A DNA stretch of 64,000 bases, from positions 124,001 to 188,000 of the forward strand of contig SKCR01007782.1 in the NCBI GenBank assembly GCA_019454045.1, written 5' to 3'. This document shows positions 37,055-48,015 of this stretch, piece after piece. Each line of letters starts with the position of its first letter. Position 1 is the first letter of the stretch. The notes beneath the pieces were generated by a model. It was not told the origin of the DNA and searched no databases. It saw only the letters and a list, made by a program, of their open reading frames with translations. A program made the position numbers and the translations under genes. This DNA is from Zanthoxylum bungeanum (lineage: Eukaryota; Streptophyta; Magnoliopsida; Sapindales; Rutaceae).

Positions 37055-37465
37055 ATATCATTATTTCCCACTCATTTGACATAATATTTTGTATAGTTTC
37101 TTGAGTTTTATGAATATTTTGATGTGTTGTGTTATTTTGTAGATAAATAAAATAACAGGACTCTCTGGAGGTAATTCGGGGCCAAAACAGTCAAAAATGG
37201 ACAAAAAGGGCAAAACTATCTTTTGGGCGTCGCGACCGCTAACGTGCGCCGAATCCTGCTAAAATGTGACGCACTAACGTGCGCTGAATTTGCTAATGTG
37301 CGCCATACACATGTCATCATCACATGCTGCCGACAATCGACATCGCCACGTCAGCATAATAATTCAGTTAATCATTCAGTCGTGCCACGTGTCACCATCT
37401 CCACAGAAGATGCGCCATGTGGCGCCAATCAAAGGCGCGTCGTGACGCGCAAGGCAAAATTTGCC

Positions 37466-37473
37466 TATAAATT
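37466..37473 (+). promoter_or_regulatory. TATA box of gypsy D0 LTR
   Basis: TATAAATT after a CpG-rich segment, conserved in D1 at 60026-60033. Transcription would start about 30 bp downstream. Confidence 0.6.
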
Positions 37474-37798
37474 GAGCTCGACTTTTCATTTTCATTTCGT
37501 ACTTTCTTCTATGTAATTCCTTAAGAATACTAAGAAGATTGTATTTTGTTTGTTTATTTACAGCTTTCAGTAATTAATTTTCGCATTTTCACTTTCTTTT
37601 CTTTACCTTTCAGTATTTACTTTCTGCAATTTACTTTTACGCAATAGTACTTTCCTTTCTTTACTTTTCAGTCTTTACTTTTCAGTAATGAGGAGATAAC
37701 TCCCCTTGCTGGGGTTATAGGTAAAGCTTTTATTACTAATATTTAGATTAATCTCCCTTAATTATAATATATAAACTATTTAAAACCTGACTTAATGA

Positions 37799-37931
37799 GG
37801 ATACCGCCTTATGGTCGGTTGGACTTAATGAAATTGTTTTTAACCTGACTAAGTTGGATACCGCCTGTATGGTCGGTTGGTAATTAATTAATAATTTGAC
37901 TTAATTAGGATACCGCCTTATGGTCGGTTGG
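37799..37931. repeat. Three hairpin-like repeats in gypsy D0 LTR
   Basis: GGATACCGCCTTATGGTCGG, followed by TTGG, or a one-base variant, occurs at 37799, 37856 and 37908. ACCGCC and GGTCGGT are nearly complementary, so each copy could fold into a short stem. Confidence 0.7.
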
Positions 37932-38861
37932 TAATATCAAGCAAAATTAATATATTATAATAATGGAGATATCTAAAATAGTAGTAATAAAAGTGGATCC
38001 TCTAACCCCAAACATTTTCTTTTATTGTACTTTTACATTTTTAATTTCCAGCATTTACTTTCCAGTATTTATTTTATTTAAATTTTAGCATTTATTTTAT
38101 GTCTTTTATTTTATTTAAGCTTTTACTAGCCGTAAATATGTGTCGTAGCTAAACCCGTTATCTGGGGTTGTGATGAATTCCAATATAACCTAAAATAAGG
38201 GGTTATTTTACAGTTTGGGTAATATAAAGGTTTACTTATTAAGTCTTAAGCTTAATGCTTCTTGTTAACTGGCCATTAATAATATTGATCTGGTAAACTT
38301 AAAATAAACTTGACAAATGAATTTTAGGTTTCAACCTTAGACTTAATAGCCCACGATCTTCCTTGAGGATAGATAACCCTTTAATAGATTTCCTTACAGG
38401 ATAGACATATATCTATCGGGCGGGGGTAACCACAATTGGAACTTAATCTTAATGAATTCAAGTAACTTGGTTGATATAGACATATGATTAATTGGGTTAC
38501 ACTGAGTATTTTCATCTGACCATCGACAGAGGCTTTTGCATAATTTTGTGTTCCAGGTTAGTAAACCAATATATTACACATACATGAAATAACCACTTCA
38601 TCTTTAAAACATATTGGAAAGATTCACAACCCTGGATAGTTTCTAAATATTGACTTTTCTCAAACTACTTTCACGCTGCTTTATTTACTTGCTTTAAATT
38701 CAAAGTCACCATCCAATCAATCCATTAGATACTCGTAAAAATTTGGCTTCATAAATTAATAGATTAGGTATTAAGTCCTCGTGGGATCAATACTTTTTAT
38801 ACTACTTGAATGATACGTGCGCTTGCATTATACGTTTGTGATTACGCATCGGTCAAGTTTT

Positions 38862-38879
38862 TGGCGCCGTTGCCGGGGA
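38862..38879 (+). other. Primer-binding site of gypsy D0 (tRNA-Asp)
   Basis: TGGCGCCGTTGCCGGGGA is a perfect complement to the 3' end of plant tRNA-Asp(GTC). It is a primer site, not a tRNA gene. Confidence 0.93.
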
Positions 38880-38987
38880 CTTATTTATATCTCACTATTA
38901 GTTTTGGGGTTAGATACCTTTACATGTATCTAATTTCTTTTTACTTATTATTTTTATTTTCTTGTGTTTCAGGTTCTCAGACACTAC

Positions 38988-40470
38988 ATGAGACGAACCA
39001 GAAGCTTTGAAATCTGTCCGCTTGACCTAGAGATTGAAAGAACCATCAGACAGTTGTGAATGAAAAGGCGAGAAGGTCAATAAGCACTAATCAACATAGA
39101 ACCTGAACCTTTAGAAGTTGCACCACCAATTCCCATTCGAGACAGGACCATTCCGGTGGTTGACAGCTTCATTTCCTGTATTGTACTTCCTCCCTTACCA
39201 GCAAATACATGTGACATCAAAACATGCATTCAGATGATACAACAGTCAGTTCAGTTTGGGGGGGGAATGCAACTGAAGATCTTAATGCCCACATCAGTAA
39301 CTTCTTGGAAGTATGCGGCACTTTCAATTACAACCGAGCAGTTGAAGAAGCAATGAAACTGCGTGTTTTCCCATATTCCTTGAAAGACAGAGCTAAAGCT
39401 TGGCTACATTTATTACCAGCAGGTTCCATGACAACTTGGAACACTCTAGCCACCAAATTCCTTGCAAAGTATTTTCCACTAGCCAGAACTGCAAAGCTGA
39501 GGAATGACATCACATCATTTGTGCAACATGACTCACAATCCCTCTGCGAAGCTTGGGAAAGGTACAAGGATTTACTCCGGAAATGTCCTTACCATGAGAT
39601 TGCAAAGTGGCTACAAGTCCAAACATTCTATAATGGACTTTCTAGAATAATGAGAACCGCAATTGATGTTGATGCTGGAGGGGCTTTAATGGCAAAATGA
39701 GAAGATCAAGCCTGTGACTTAATTGAAGAAATGGCCAACAACAATTCATTGTGGCCAACAGAAAGGAGCATGATCCAAAGAATTGCTGGAATTTATGAAG
39801 TTGGAGCCAACACTGCAGTAAATGCCAAGCTGGATCAGATATGCAAATTCATGGAAACTCTCAGCACGTAAGGCAATATTGGATCCACAAGTTCACCATA
39901 TGGATGAGCACCAGAGACAAACCAACATGAAGAGACGGTGAATTATGTCAACAATTTCAATAAACAGTGGAACAATCCATATTCCAACACCTACAACCCA
40001 AGGTGGAGGAATCATCCCAATTTCGCATGGAGCAACAATTCGGGGCAAAAGAACTATCCACCACCTGGATTCCAATAGCAAAACAAAGGCCATGAGCATG
40101 AAAAAGAACCAGGAATACCAGAAGTGCTAGCTCAGTTAAAAAAATATGATGATATGTTTTAGAGCCAATCAACTTCCATTAAAGCACTGGAAATTCAAAT
40201 TGGACAACTAGACAATGCTCAGAGTTATAGACCGCCAGGAAATCTTCCTAGTAACACAAAACCAAATCAATGAACCGAGGGAATGAGAAATGTCAAGCCA
40301 TTACCTGAAAAGCGGTACTGAAATCAACAAAGATGTTGGAATCAAGGCATCCATGAAGAAGTTCCAAAAGATGCAGTTCCACGGATTGAGGAAAAAGAAT
40401 CAAAGGAAAAAAATCAAGAAAAATTCACTACACCTCTACCTTTTCCTCAGCGTCTCTAGAAAAACAAACT
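38988..40470 (+). pseudogene. Gypsy D0 gag
   Basis: The likely start is ATG 38988 (MRRTRSFEICPLD), just after an acceptor-like TTTCAG at 38967-38972. Stops appear near 39057 and later. The main open piece, 39224-39700 (158 codons), carries the gag domain: FPYSLKDRAKAWLHLLPAGS, then AKYFPLARTAKLRND, then LCEAWERYKDLLRKCPYHE. Further on come LWPTERS, VNNFNKQWNNPYSNTYNPRW, RNHPNFAW and ALEIQIGQLDN. This tail lacks a zinc knuckle, as in gypsy B. Damaged by several stops and frameshifts. Confidence 0.88.
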
Positions 40471-41298
40471 AGGCAAACAGTTTGCTCGATTCTTGGAGGT
40501 ATTCAAAAAGCTGCATATCAACATTCCATTTACAGAGGCGCTGGAAGACATTCTTTCACGAAAACAGAGATTGGGAGATTACGAGACAATAGCATTGACA
40601 AAAGAATACAGCGCCATCATTCAGAGGAAACTTCCCCCAAAGTTGAAAGATCCTAGCAGTTTCACTGTCTCATGCACCATTGGAGAACATTATATCAGTA
40701 AAGCTTTATGTGATTTAGGTGCAAATGTTAATTTGATGCTTTTTTGATTTACAGGAAACTACAAATTGGAGAAGCAATGCCCACCTCAGTCTCTATGGAA
40801 CTTACTGATAGAACGCTCGCATTTCCGAGAGGAGTAGTTGAAGATGTGCTGGTCAAAGTAGACAAACTCATTCTCCCAGCAGATTTCATTATCCTTGACA
40901 TTGAAGAAGACAAAGATGTACCTATCATCATTGGGAGACCATTCTTGGCTACAAGTCGAACTGTCATTGACGTACAAAAAGGAGATTTAACCATGAAAGT
41001 ACAGGACCAAGAAGTTACCTTCAATGTTTTCAAAGCCATGAAATTCCCAAGCGATGAAAAGAAAGAAGAATGTTTCAGAGTTGATGTTGTTGATAGTATC
41101 ATCCAGGCTACTGATCCACCTCCCACAGATAAACTTGAAGCTTGCATCACCAACATGACTAACAGCAAGCTAGATACTGAAATTCTGGAATGTATCAATT
41201 ATCTTGACAAGCCGTTTCGTTTCAAATCGACACCACCAGGGTGGAAAGTCTAGAACTACCGAAGAAAGAGCGAATCAAGTCCTCAACTGAAGAACCAC
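40471..41298 (+). pseudogene. Gypsy D0 aspartic protease and linker
   Basis: Two open pieces (40493-40747 and 40744-41253) differ in frame at about 40745. The first has FKKLHINIPFTEALED and the active-site motif CDLGANVNLM (DLGA in place of DTGA/DSGA). The second has FIILDIEEDKDVPIIIGRPF, the flap and C-terminal half of the protease. Frames end at ...EEP at 41298, where solo LTR E is inserted. The protease would cleave the gag-pol polyprotein. Confidence 0.88.
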
Positions 41299-41963
41299 TG
41301 TAGGCACTGTATTTTTGCATATAAGTCCCTATGATGAGTCTCATTTGGAGGCACTACCTTTTAAGTCACGGAAGTCACGAGAAACGGACGTCGGAAGGGG
41401 AAATTCAGAATAAGTACGTCATCAGATTCATTTCACAAGTTCACTGTTTTCGTTCATGCTGCGTTCGTTACTTCGTTCGAACGTCAAATAGATTGCGGGC
41501 GTTCGTGCCGCGTTCGAGGAGGCGTTCGAACGGTGTCGGTAATTCTGGTTTTGCTGCTAGCCTCACACCCAAGCCCAATTAACCCACCAAAGCCCATAAA
41601 ACACATCCCAATTAATAAAACACATTTAAAACACATGGGAAATTAAATTAAATCTTAATTAAATTAAACATTGAATTAAATAAAATATTTAAACCTTTTA
41701 CCAATTAAATAAAACATAAAATATAATCATACCTAATTAAGACAAATCAAATATATTAACTTCCTAACTAACAAATCACATACTAAATTAAAAAATGTCA
41801 TGCCTAATTAAATCAATCATAACCATTAAAAATATTGTATTCCTAATCTAGCCAAGATTTGTCCCCCACCTCAATCTATCCTTTCCTTGTCCAACACCAA
41901 TCAAATCCCCCTTTAATGCCAAATCCCTTCCTTGTGAGACAAGGTGAAGCCCTAGTCATTCTC

Positions 41964-41971
41964 TATATAAA
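41964..41971 (+). promoter_or_regulatory. TATA box of solo LTR E
   Basis: TATATAAA about 665 bp into the LTR, followed by CT-rich sequence, the expected U3/R arrangement. A solo LTR can still initiate transcription into gypsy D0 RT. Confidence 0.5.
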
Positions 41972-42876
41972 ACAACACCTCTCCAAGGCATTCCTCCCCC
42001 CGTGCACGCCCATTACAAGAAAAGAAGCAAAGAATTTCTAACCCCTTCCCTAGTGCACGCCCATTACAAGAAAGAAGCAAAGAATTTCCAACCTCTTTCC
42101 CCTAGCTCATTCACACAAGAAACAACCCAAGCTCATACACACAACTCACACGAAATCACAACCCACAAGAAACACCCAAGCTTATTGACACAACTCTCCC
42201 TCACTCTCAAGAATCGGAGATCACAAACCAAAGAACCCTCATTGCCTTGACCAAAACACATCTCGAACAGCCCCTTTACCTCATCAAAACAGCCCCCGAA
42301 CCACACCATAACACCCCACGAAAATCACACCCAAAACAGTAGCCAAAACATCCCAAAACGGTAACTAAAATACAGCAGCAGAACAGTAGCAAAACGGCAG
42401 CGAATCGGAGTCAAAAGCATCAGCAAAAGACGGAGAACGACGACTCCAAACGGTGAGACAACGAACGAGAGCAGTGAACCAGTGAACCGGAAAAGTTGCG
42501 GAGCATCCACCCTTCCGATGATCGTGTGCCGTACATCCGAGAGGTGATTTAAAAGGTTAGACCTGAGGGTACTTTTCACACTCATCTTTATTTGATTTTT
42601 GTTATTTATCTTTATTTTAATTATTTATTGAATCTTGTTTGTGTATAATGTGTGTTGTGGGTATTGGATGAATGGAAAAGTGTCGTCTCTTGTGGTATAT
42701 AGGATGGAAACCCGGACATAAATTTCATAGCCGATTCCGAATGGACGGTAGTATGATCTGTACTCGGGATACAACTCCACGTACCACTTGAGTAAACAGC
42801 ACACTCTTTTGTTTTATGTTGCTTCGGTTTATTTATTTTTCGTTAATTGAATTCTGCATGTTGCTTATTTATGTAT

Positions 42877-43200
42877 GATTCAATCGAGCGCATGGGCTTA
42901 GTAAGTGGAATGAAAGATCCCCTATGGGGGAGGGGTTAAAGCCCTTTACCACGATGCTTTGCCGCGCCGTTTGATGTGTGTTCGGTTGAATGCAAGATAC
43001 GTTCAATCGGGCATACTACATTTGATATTATTGTTTTTAATTCTTTGTTTGGATGATTCAATCGAGCGCATGGCTTAGTAATGCAATGTAAGATCCCCTA
43101 TGGGGAGGGCTTAAAGCCCTTTATCACGATGCTTTTGCCGCGCCGGTTGATGTGTGTTCGGTTGAATGTAAGATACGTTAATCGGACATACTGAACTTGA
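42877..43200. repeat. Tandem duplication of about 170 bp in solo LTR E
   Basis: ATTCAATCGAGCGCATGG ... AAGATCCCCTATGGGG ... TGTGTTCGGTTGAATG ... AAGATACGTT appears at about 42878 and again at about 43050, with small indels. Confidence 0.8.
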
Positions 43201-43230
43201 CATTGTTGTCTTTATTCTTGTGTTGCATGC

Positions 43231-43605
43231 ATCAGGTCTGGTTTCGTTCGAACGCGTTCACGAACGCTACAAACGAACGCGAACCTCTGTTTACACGTTC
43301 GAACGCGTTCTCGAACGCTACGGCGAACGCACACGCACTTTCTTAGTCTCATCATGCATCAAGTCTGGTTCCGTTCGAACGCGTTCTCGAACGCTATACG
43401 AACGTGAACCTTCTGTTTACCATTTGAACACGTTCTCGAACGCTAAGCGAACGCATACGCACTTTCTTAGTCTTATCATGCATCAGGTCTGGTTCCGTTC
43501 GAACTGTTCTCTCAAACGCTTTACGAACGCGAACCTTCTGTTTACCGTTCGAACGCGTTTACGAAACGCTACATGAAATGCGCACACACCGAACTGAGTC
43601 TGTCT
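43231..43605. repeat. Three tandem copies of a ~125-bp unit rich in CGTTCGAACG
   Basis: Units start at about 43231, 43358 and 43482, each with the palindromic phrases CGTTCGAACGCGTTC and CTCGAACGCTA. Related CGTTCGAACG motifs also occur near 41470-41535 in the same LTR. The 118-codon ORF at 43220-43576 is made of these repeats and is not a gene. Confidence 0.85.
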
Positions 43606-44169
43606 CATCATATTCATACATAATTGCCTCTTGGTTGATCTTTCTTGTATTATGTAGCCAATCATATTATTTGTATTCTCTGCATTATCCATGTTGTTCT
43701 TGGGATGATATTCAAGCATGATTAGGCTGTTAGCATGTTATTTGGTTAAATGTTCATGAATAGTATTCAAGCATGATTAGGTTGTTTTCTTAGTTTTCCA
43801 TATCATATGATTGAGAAATGTTCATGAGATTGCCATGAGATGTTGCATGTTGTGATGAACTTGTTGATGTATGCATGTGAATTTAGAAGCATGATACTCT
43901 TGGAAATAAGTGTTACTAAACTTGATTAAATTATTACATAAATCCTTTCATTACAAGTGACATAAGTAAGGGACCATTCTGAACCCAACGGTTTGAGGTC
44001 TTCCCTTGCGAGGGGTGAGTGCGGCCTTAAATCTCATTTTCCCGTTCACACCGGGGGCTCGACTCCATCATTCCTCCGGTTTAGGTCCCCCTGGCTACTC
44101 CGTACTCCCGACCGGGCCGCGAGCCCGGGACAGCATACGTCGCACAGGATCATGTGTCCCCACAACCAC

Positions 44170-45795
44170 CACCGTAGCTAGAGCTGAAGCTACTTCCTAG
44201 CCATCTCAGGTATGTATTCTTAGGAAACTCTTCTGATTATTTCTTCTTCGCTAATATTGGAGCATGAAGAAAAGTTGTTGAGAGTGTTACGAGAAACACA
44301 AGAAAGCCATTGGCTGGACTATAGCAGACATTCGAGGCATTAGTCCCATCATTTTGCATGCACAAGAAATTATGATGAAGATGAGTACGTACAAACCCAC
44401 AGTGGAGCATCAATTGAGACTAAATCCAATAATGAAGGAGGTCGTGAAGAAATAAATCATCAAATGCTTGGATGTCGGTATCACCTACCCCATCTCTATC
44501 TCTAACATACTTGGGTGAGTCATATGCAGTGTGTGCTGAAAAATGAGGAATTACTGTAGTCACAAATGAAAAGAATGGGCTGATTCCAACAAGAACGGTA
44601 ACTGGATGAAGAATATGCATGGACTACCGGAAGCTGAACAAAGCAACAAGGAAAAAATCATTTTCCGCTGCCATTCATTGATCAGATGCTAGACAGACTG
44701 GCGGGACATGAGTTCTATTACTTTCTGGATGGATATTCGGGGTACAATAGATAACCATCGCCCTAGAAGATCAGGATAAAATAATTTTTACTTGTCCGTA
44801 TGGTACTTTTGCTTTCCGCATGATTCCATTTGGACTATGTAATGCTCCTACCATATTTCAACGTTGCATGATGTCCATCTTCTCAGACATGCTGGAAAAA
44901 AATATGGAGGTCTTCATGGATGATTTTTCTGTGTTAGGAGACTCTTTCGACCACTGCTTGCAAAATCTGGAACAAGTGTTACAAATGTGCGAAGATACCA
45001 ACCTGGTACTCAACTGGGAGAAATGCCACTTCATGGTGCAGGAAGGCATCGTCCTTGGACATCGAATCTCACAAAATGGAATCGAGGTAGACAAAGCAAA
45101 GATCGAGACAATTGAAAAACTACCTCCACCAACATCTGTCAAAGGAATTTGCAGTTTTCTCGGACATGCAGGTTTTTACATGAGATTTATCAAAGACTTC
45201 TCAAAGATTGCTAGACCTCTGTGTAATCTTCTGAAGAAAGATGTGCCTTTCACTTCACTGAGAATGCCACGAATCTTTTGAGATCTAAAACAGAAGCTGG
45301 TTTCTGCTCTCCTATCATTGTAGCACCAGACTGGACCCTTCCATTTGAGGTGTGTGCGATGCTAGTATGATTTTGATGTAGGTGTAATTTTGGGACAACA
45401 AAGCAAGATTTTCCATACCATTTATTACTACTCTATACTCTAGAATGAAGCTCAACTTAATTACACAACCACTGAAAAAGAGTTTCTTTGCAGTTGTGTT
45501 CGCTTTTGGTAAATTTCGCTCTTATCTGCCGGGTCCCAAAGTGGTGGTCTACACAGATCATTCAGCAATCAAATACCTAATCGCAAAGAAAGATTCCAAA
45601 CCCAGATTGATCTATTGGATTCTTCTACTGCATGAATTTGACATGGAGATCCGAGACAGGAAAGGGACAGAAAACCAAGTGGAAGATCATTTATCGAGTC
45701 TCAAGAATGGAGAAATAGCTGGCAAAGAACTGACAATCAAAGAAACTTTTCCAGATGAACAGTTATTCGCCATGAAACAACATGATGTCCCTTAG
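44170..45795 (+). pseudogene. Gypsy D0 reverse transcriptase and RNase H
   Basis: It resumes with LELKLLPSHLRYVFLG and passes through degenerate frames to ICMDYRKLNKATRK near 44615-44655. The open piece 44820-45281 (153 codons) has MIPFGLCNAPTIFQR, the catalytic box FMDDFSV (FMDD for YxDD), then LVLNWEKCHFMV and FLGHAGFYMRFIKDFSKI. RNase H follows in 45445-45795, with [20 protein letters not shown] and [13 protein letters not shown]. Stops and frameshifts separate these pieces, for example near 45283 and 45370. Confidence 0.9.
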
Positions 45796-47080
45796 TATGC
45801 TGACTATGTCAACTACATAGTATCGGGAAAATGGTCGTTGGAATGGACAACTCAGTAACGGAAGAAATTCTTCAAAAAAGTCAAGCACTATGTGTGGGAT
45901 GAGCCGTACCTATTCAAACGCTATGTTGATCAATTACTGAGACGTTGTTTTCCACATGAGGAGGTCAATAGTGTCCTGCAACATTGTCATTCATCACCAT
46001 ACGGCGGACACTTCAGCGGAAATAAAACTGTAGCCAAAGTTCTACAGTCAGGTTTGTTCTGGCCCACTCTTTTTAAAGATGCTTATCTATTTGCTCTTCA
46101 ATGTGACAGGTGCCAGAGAACAAGAAATATTTCAAGGAGAAATAATGGACCTTTGCAAAATATTCTGGAAGTGGAGATATTTGATGTATGGGGTATTGAT
46201 TATATGAGACCCTTTGTTCCATCATTCGGAAACCTGTACATACTAGTTGCAGTAGACTACGTCTCCAAATAGGTTGAAGCAATAGCACTGCCATCCAATG
46301 ATTCAAAAGTGGTGATTAAATTCCTTAAAAAGAATATTTTCACTCGGTTTGGAACACCTTTGGCGATTATCAGTGATGGTGGCACACATTTCTGCAAAAG
46401 ATACTTCGATGCACTCCTATCGAAATACGGAGTTACTCATAAATTGCCACAGCCTACCATCCGCAATCAAATGGACATGTTGAAGTTTCAAATAGGGAAA
46501 TCAAAAGAATCTTGGAAAGAACCGTTGGATCAACAAGGATGGACTGTTCTACAAAACTAGATGACGCATTATAGGCCTACCAGACAGCTTACAAGACACA
46601 CATTGGTATGTCTCCATATCGAATGGTGTTTGGGAAAGCTTGCCATCTGCCAGTTGAGCTTGAACACAAGGCGTACTGGCATTGAAAAAGCTAAATCTTG
46701 ATCTACAAGCTGCATGAGAGAAAAGACTCCACCAACTCAACAAATTGGAGGAATTTCGCCTACAGGCTTATGAGAATGCCAGATTATACAAAGAAAAGAC
46801 CAAGAAATGGCATGATCAAAAAATAGTGCGCAGACAACTGGAACCAAGGCAGCATGTGTTGTTATACAATTAAAGGTTGAAAATTTTCCCTGGAAAGTTG
46901 AAATCAATGTGGTCAGGTCCATTTGTGATCACTCAGGTTTTACCATATGGAGCTGTTGAGTTACTTGATCCCAACAACAACAAAACATTCAAAGTTAACA
47001 GTCAGCGTGTCAAGCACTATTGGGGAGAATCTTTTGAGCGACAAAAGGAAGTGCCACACTTTTAGATCCAGCCTAACATT
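45796..47080 (+). pseudogene. Gypsy D0 integrase
   Basis: The piece 45892-46272 carries the HHCC zinc domain (HCHSSPYGGH ... CDRC) and the first catalytic Asp (FDVWGIDYM). The piece 46309-46560 has the second Asp (AIISDGGTHF). The catalytic Glu region lies in another frame because of a one-base loss near 46452, a lesion shared with D1. The C-terminal GPF domain is at 46877-47065 (GPFVITQVLPYGAVELLDP, SQRVKHYWGE). Premature stops lie at about 45793, 46270 and 46870. Not functional as it stands. Confidence 0.9.
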
Positions 47081-47095
47081 CAGGCAGTCATGTCT

Positions 47096-47137
47096 AGATG
47101 ACGACTTTAAACTTAGCGCTAGCAGGGAGGCAACCCA
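47096..47137 (+). other. Conserved post-integrase motif of gypsy D0
   Basis: ACTTAGCGCTAGCAGGGAGG then CAACCCATGC, shared with D1 (about 61650-61690) and gypsy B (minus strand, 22229-22257). I recall the same phrase after pol in many plant gypsy elements. Function unknown; conservation suggests an RNA-level role such as splicing or packaging. Confidence 0.7.
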
Positions 47138-47214
47138 TGCAATTTGTGTATATATTCAGATTTGGTGTGTTTTATTTTTGTGTGTTTCATTTGTGTAGGT
47201 AAAGTCACTTCAGG

Positions 47215-47763
47215 ATGGAAGACGCTCTCGCAAATCTTCACAAGCAATTTCCTTCTCTCCCTCAAAACTATCTGATGAAAGTCTACAAAGCTCGCTTGGA
47301 ACGGATGAGACTTCTGATGATCAAAGGTATTCCTAATGACATTAGTTGGATTATTGAAACACGAGTCCGATTGGCAGGTGAGTCCTCTGACTCTTTTATT
47401 TCATATCTGTCTGGTTTAGGAAGAAGCACCTATTCTGAAAAGAGAAGAGCTAAAAAAATGGATGTTTGTTATAAATGTGCTCGCATGACATGTAATACTC
47501 GTTGTCATTATTTAGGAATGGTGTCAGATAATCGTGAAGATAAAATAAAATTTATTAGGGATGACTTGAGTAATGAGTCTTTGGATGACATATCTAAGAC
47601 ACTTGAGATGCATTCCAGTGGATATGTGCATCATATAATTCACATGTTATATACACAATTTCGAAAAGAAAGACAACAGTTTAGTCTCGGGAATTTGACT
47701 CTAAAAGACCATGTTCTCCAATTTATAAGAAAATTAGATGAGAAGCTTGTCTCTGACGCATAG
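47215..47763 (+). CDS. Accessory ORF of gypsy D0: basic, Cys-rich, virus NABP-like protein (182 aa)
   Basis: An uninterrupted 182-codon ORF downstream of integrase, in the position where Athila-type elements may carry an extra ORF. Residues 1-65 look helical. Residues 69-81 form a basic run (GRSTYSEKRRAKK). The cysteine cluster C85-x2-C88-x4-C93-x3-C97-H98 follows directly, then a helical, charged tail of about 80 residues. A basic run then CxxC and a second Cys pair is the hallmark of the nucleic-acid-binding cysteine-rich proteins of carla/allexi-type plant viruses, some of which affect RNA silencing. Here the gap between Cys pairs is shorter and the C-terminal tail longer, so homology is likely but unproven. 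Acceptor-like AGs lie at 47197 and just before the ATG (TTCAG, 47209-47213). D1 has a broken copy. It could instead be a retrotransposon-specific nucleocapsid-like protein. Confidence 0.6.
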   Translation: MEDALANLHKQFPSLPQNYLMKVYKARLERMRLLMIKGIPNDISWIIETRVRLAGESSDSFISYLSGLGRSTYSEKRRAKKMDVCYKCARMTCNTRCHYLGMVSDNREDKIKFIRDDLSNESLDDISKTLEMHSSGYVHHIIHMLYTQFRKERQQFSLGNLTLKDHVLQFIRKLDEKLVSDA

Positions 47764-48015
47764 ATGTCATTCAAGCCGTTACTTCTTGTAAATATTATTT
47801 ACTTTGTCTTTTATCTAATAATTTTCATTTGTTTTGATATTTTCTTTTATTTTCTCCGACAGGATCTAGACCTTTTGACCTGTCACGATTTATTTTACTA
47901 TTTAACTAATAATTGTCATCTGGCAGGTACTAGTGCTATTATTACTAACCCTTTTTCAGGCTGTATAAATTCCACTCATCATTACTCTTGAGATATCCAG
48001 AGTTGAGAAACAAAA
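47764..48015 (+). promoter_or_regulatory. Splice-acceptor-rich gap before the LOG-like ORF
   Basis: 252 bp with no supported gene. T-rich tracts end in CTCCGACAG (AG at 47871-47872), CATCTGGCAG (47925-47926) and CTTTTTCAG (47958-47959). All three are kept in D1. They could serve as 3' splice sites for subgenomic mRNAs expressing the downstream ORF. Confidence 0.45.

Larger units (their letters stand above)
37055..38855 (+). repeat. 5' LTR of gypsy D0 (about 1.8 kb)
   Basis: Homologous to D1 from about 59602. It ends ...ACGCATCGGTCA six bases before the primer-binding site. It includes a TATA box at 37466, a CpG-rich block near 37220-37450, a splice-donor-like AG/GTAAAG at 37719-37726 and hairpin repeats at 37799-37931. 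The ORF at 37223-37516 lies wholly in the LTR and is not a gene. Confidence 0.85.
41299..44164 (+). mobile_element. Solo LTR E (2866 bp) inserted between protease and RT of gypsy D0
   Basis: It begins TGTAGGCACTG and ends ...GTGTCCCCACA, with a perfect 5-bp duplication ACCAC at 41294-41298 and 44165-44169. Removing it and one duplication copy restores gypsy D0 codons across the gap (...EEP, then PP, a stop, LELKLLPSHLRYVFLG), which confirms the borders. A TATA box lies at 41964. It contains two sets of tandem repeats and no coding region. The family is not recognised. Confidence 0.9.

Noticed and set aside
37223..37516. 97-codon ORF in gypsy D0 LTR (and 59804-60076 in D1)
   Set aside because: Lies across the U3 region and TATA box of the LTR, with no recognisable protein features.
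38862..38879. Possible tRNA-Asp fragment (also at 23790-23806)
   Set aside because: Only the complement of the tRNA 3' end is present, directly after an LTR end. It is the primer-binding site.
40749..41198. 149-codon ORF on the minus strand
   Set aside because: Antisense shadow of the gypsy D0 protease region; no family features.
43220..43576. 118-codon Arg/Thr-rich ORF
   Set aside because: Entirely made of the 125-bp tandem repeats of solo LTR E.
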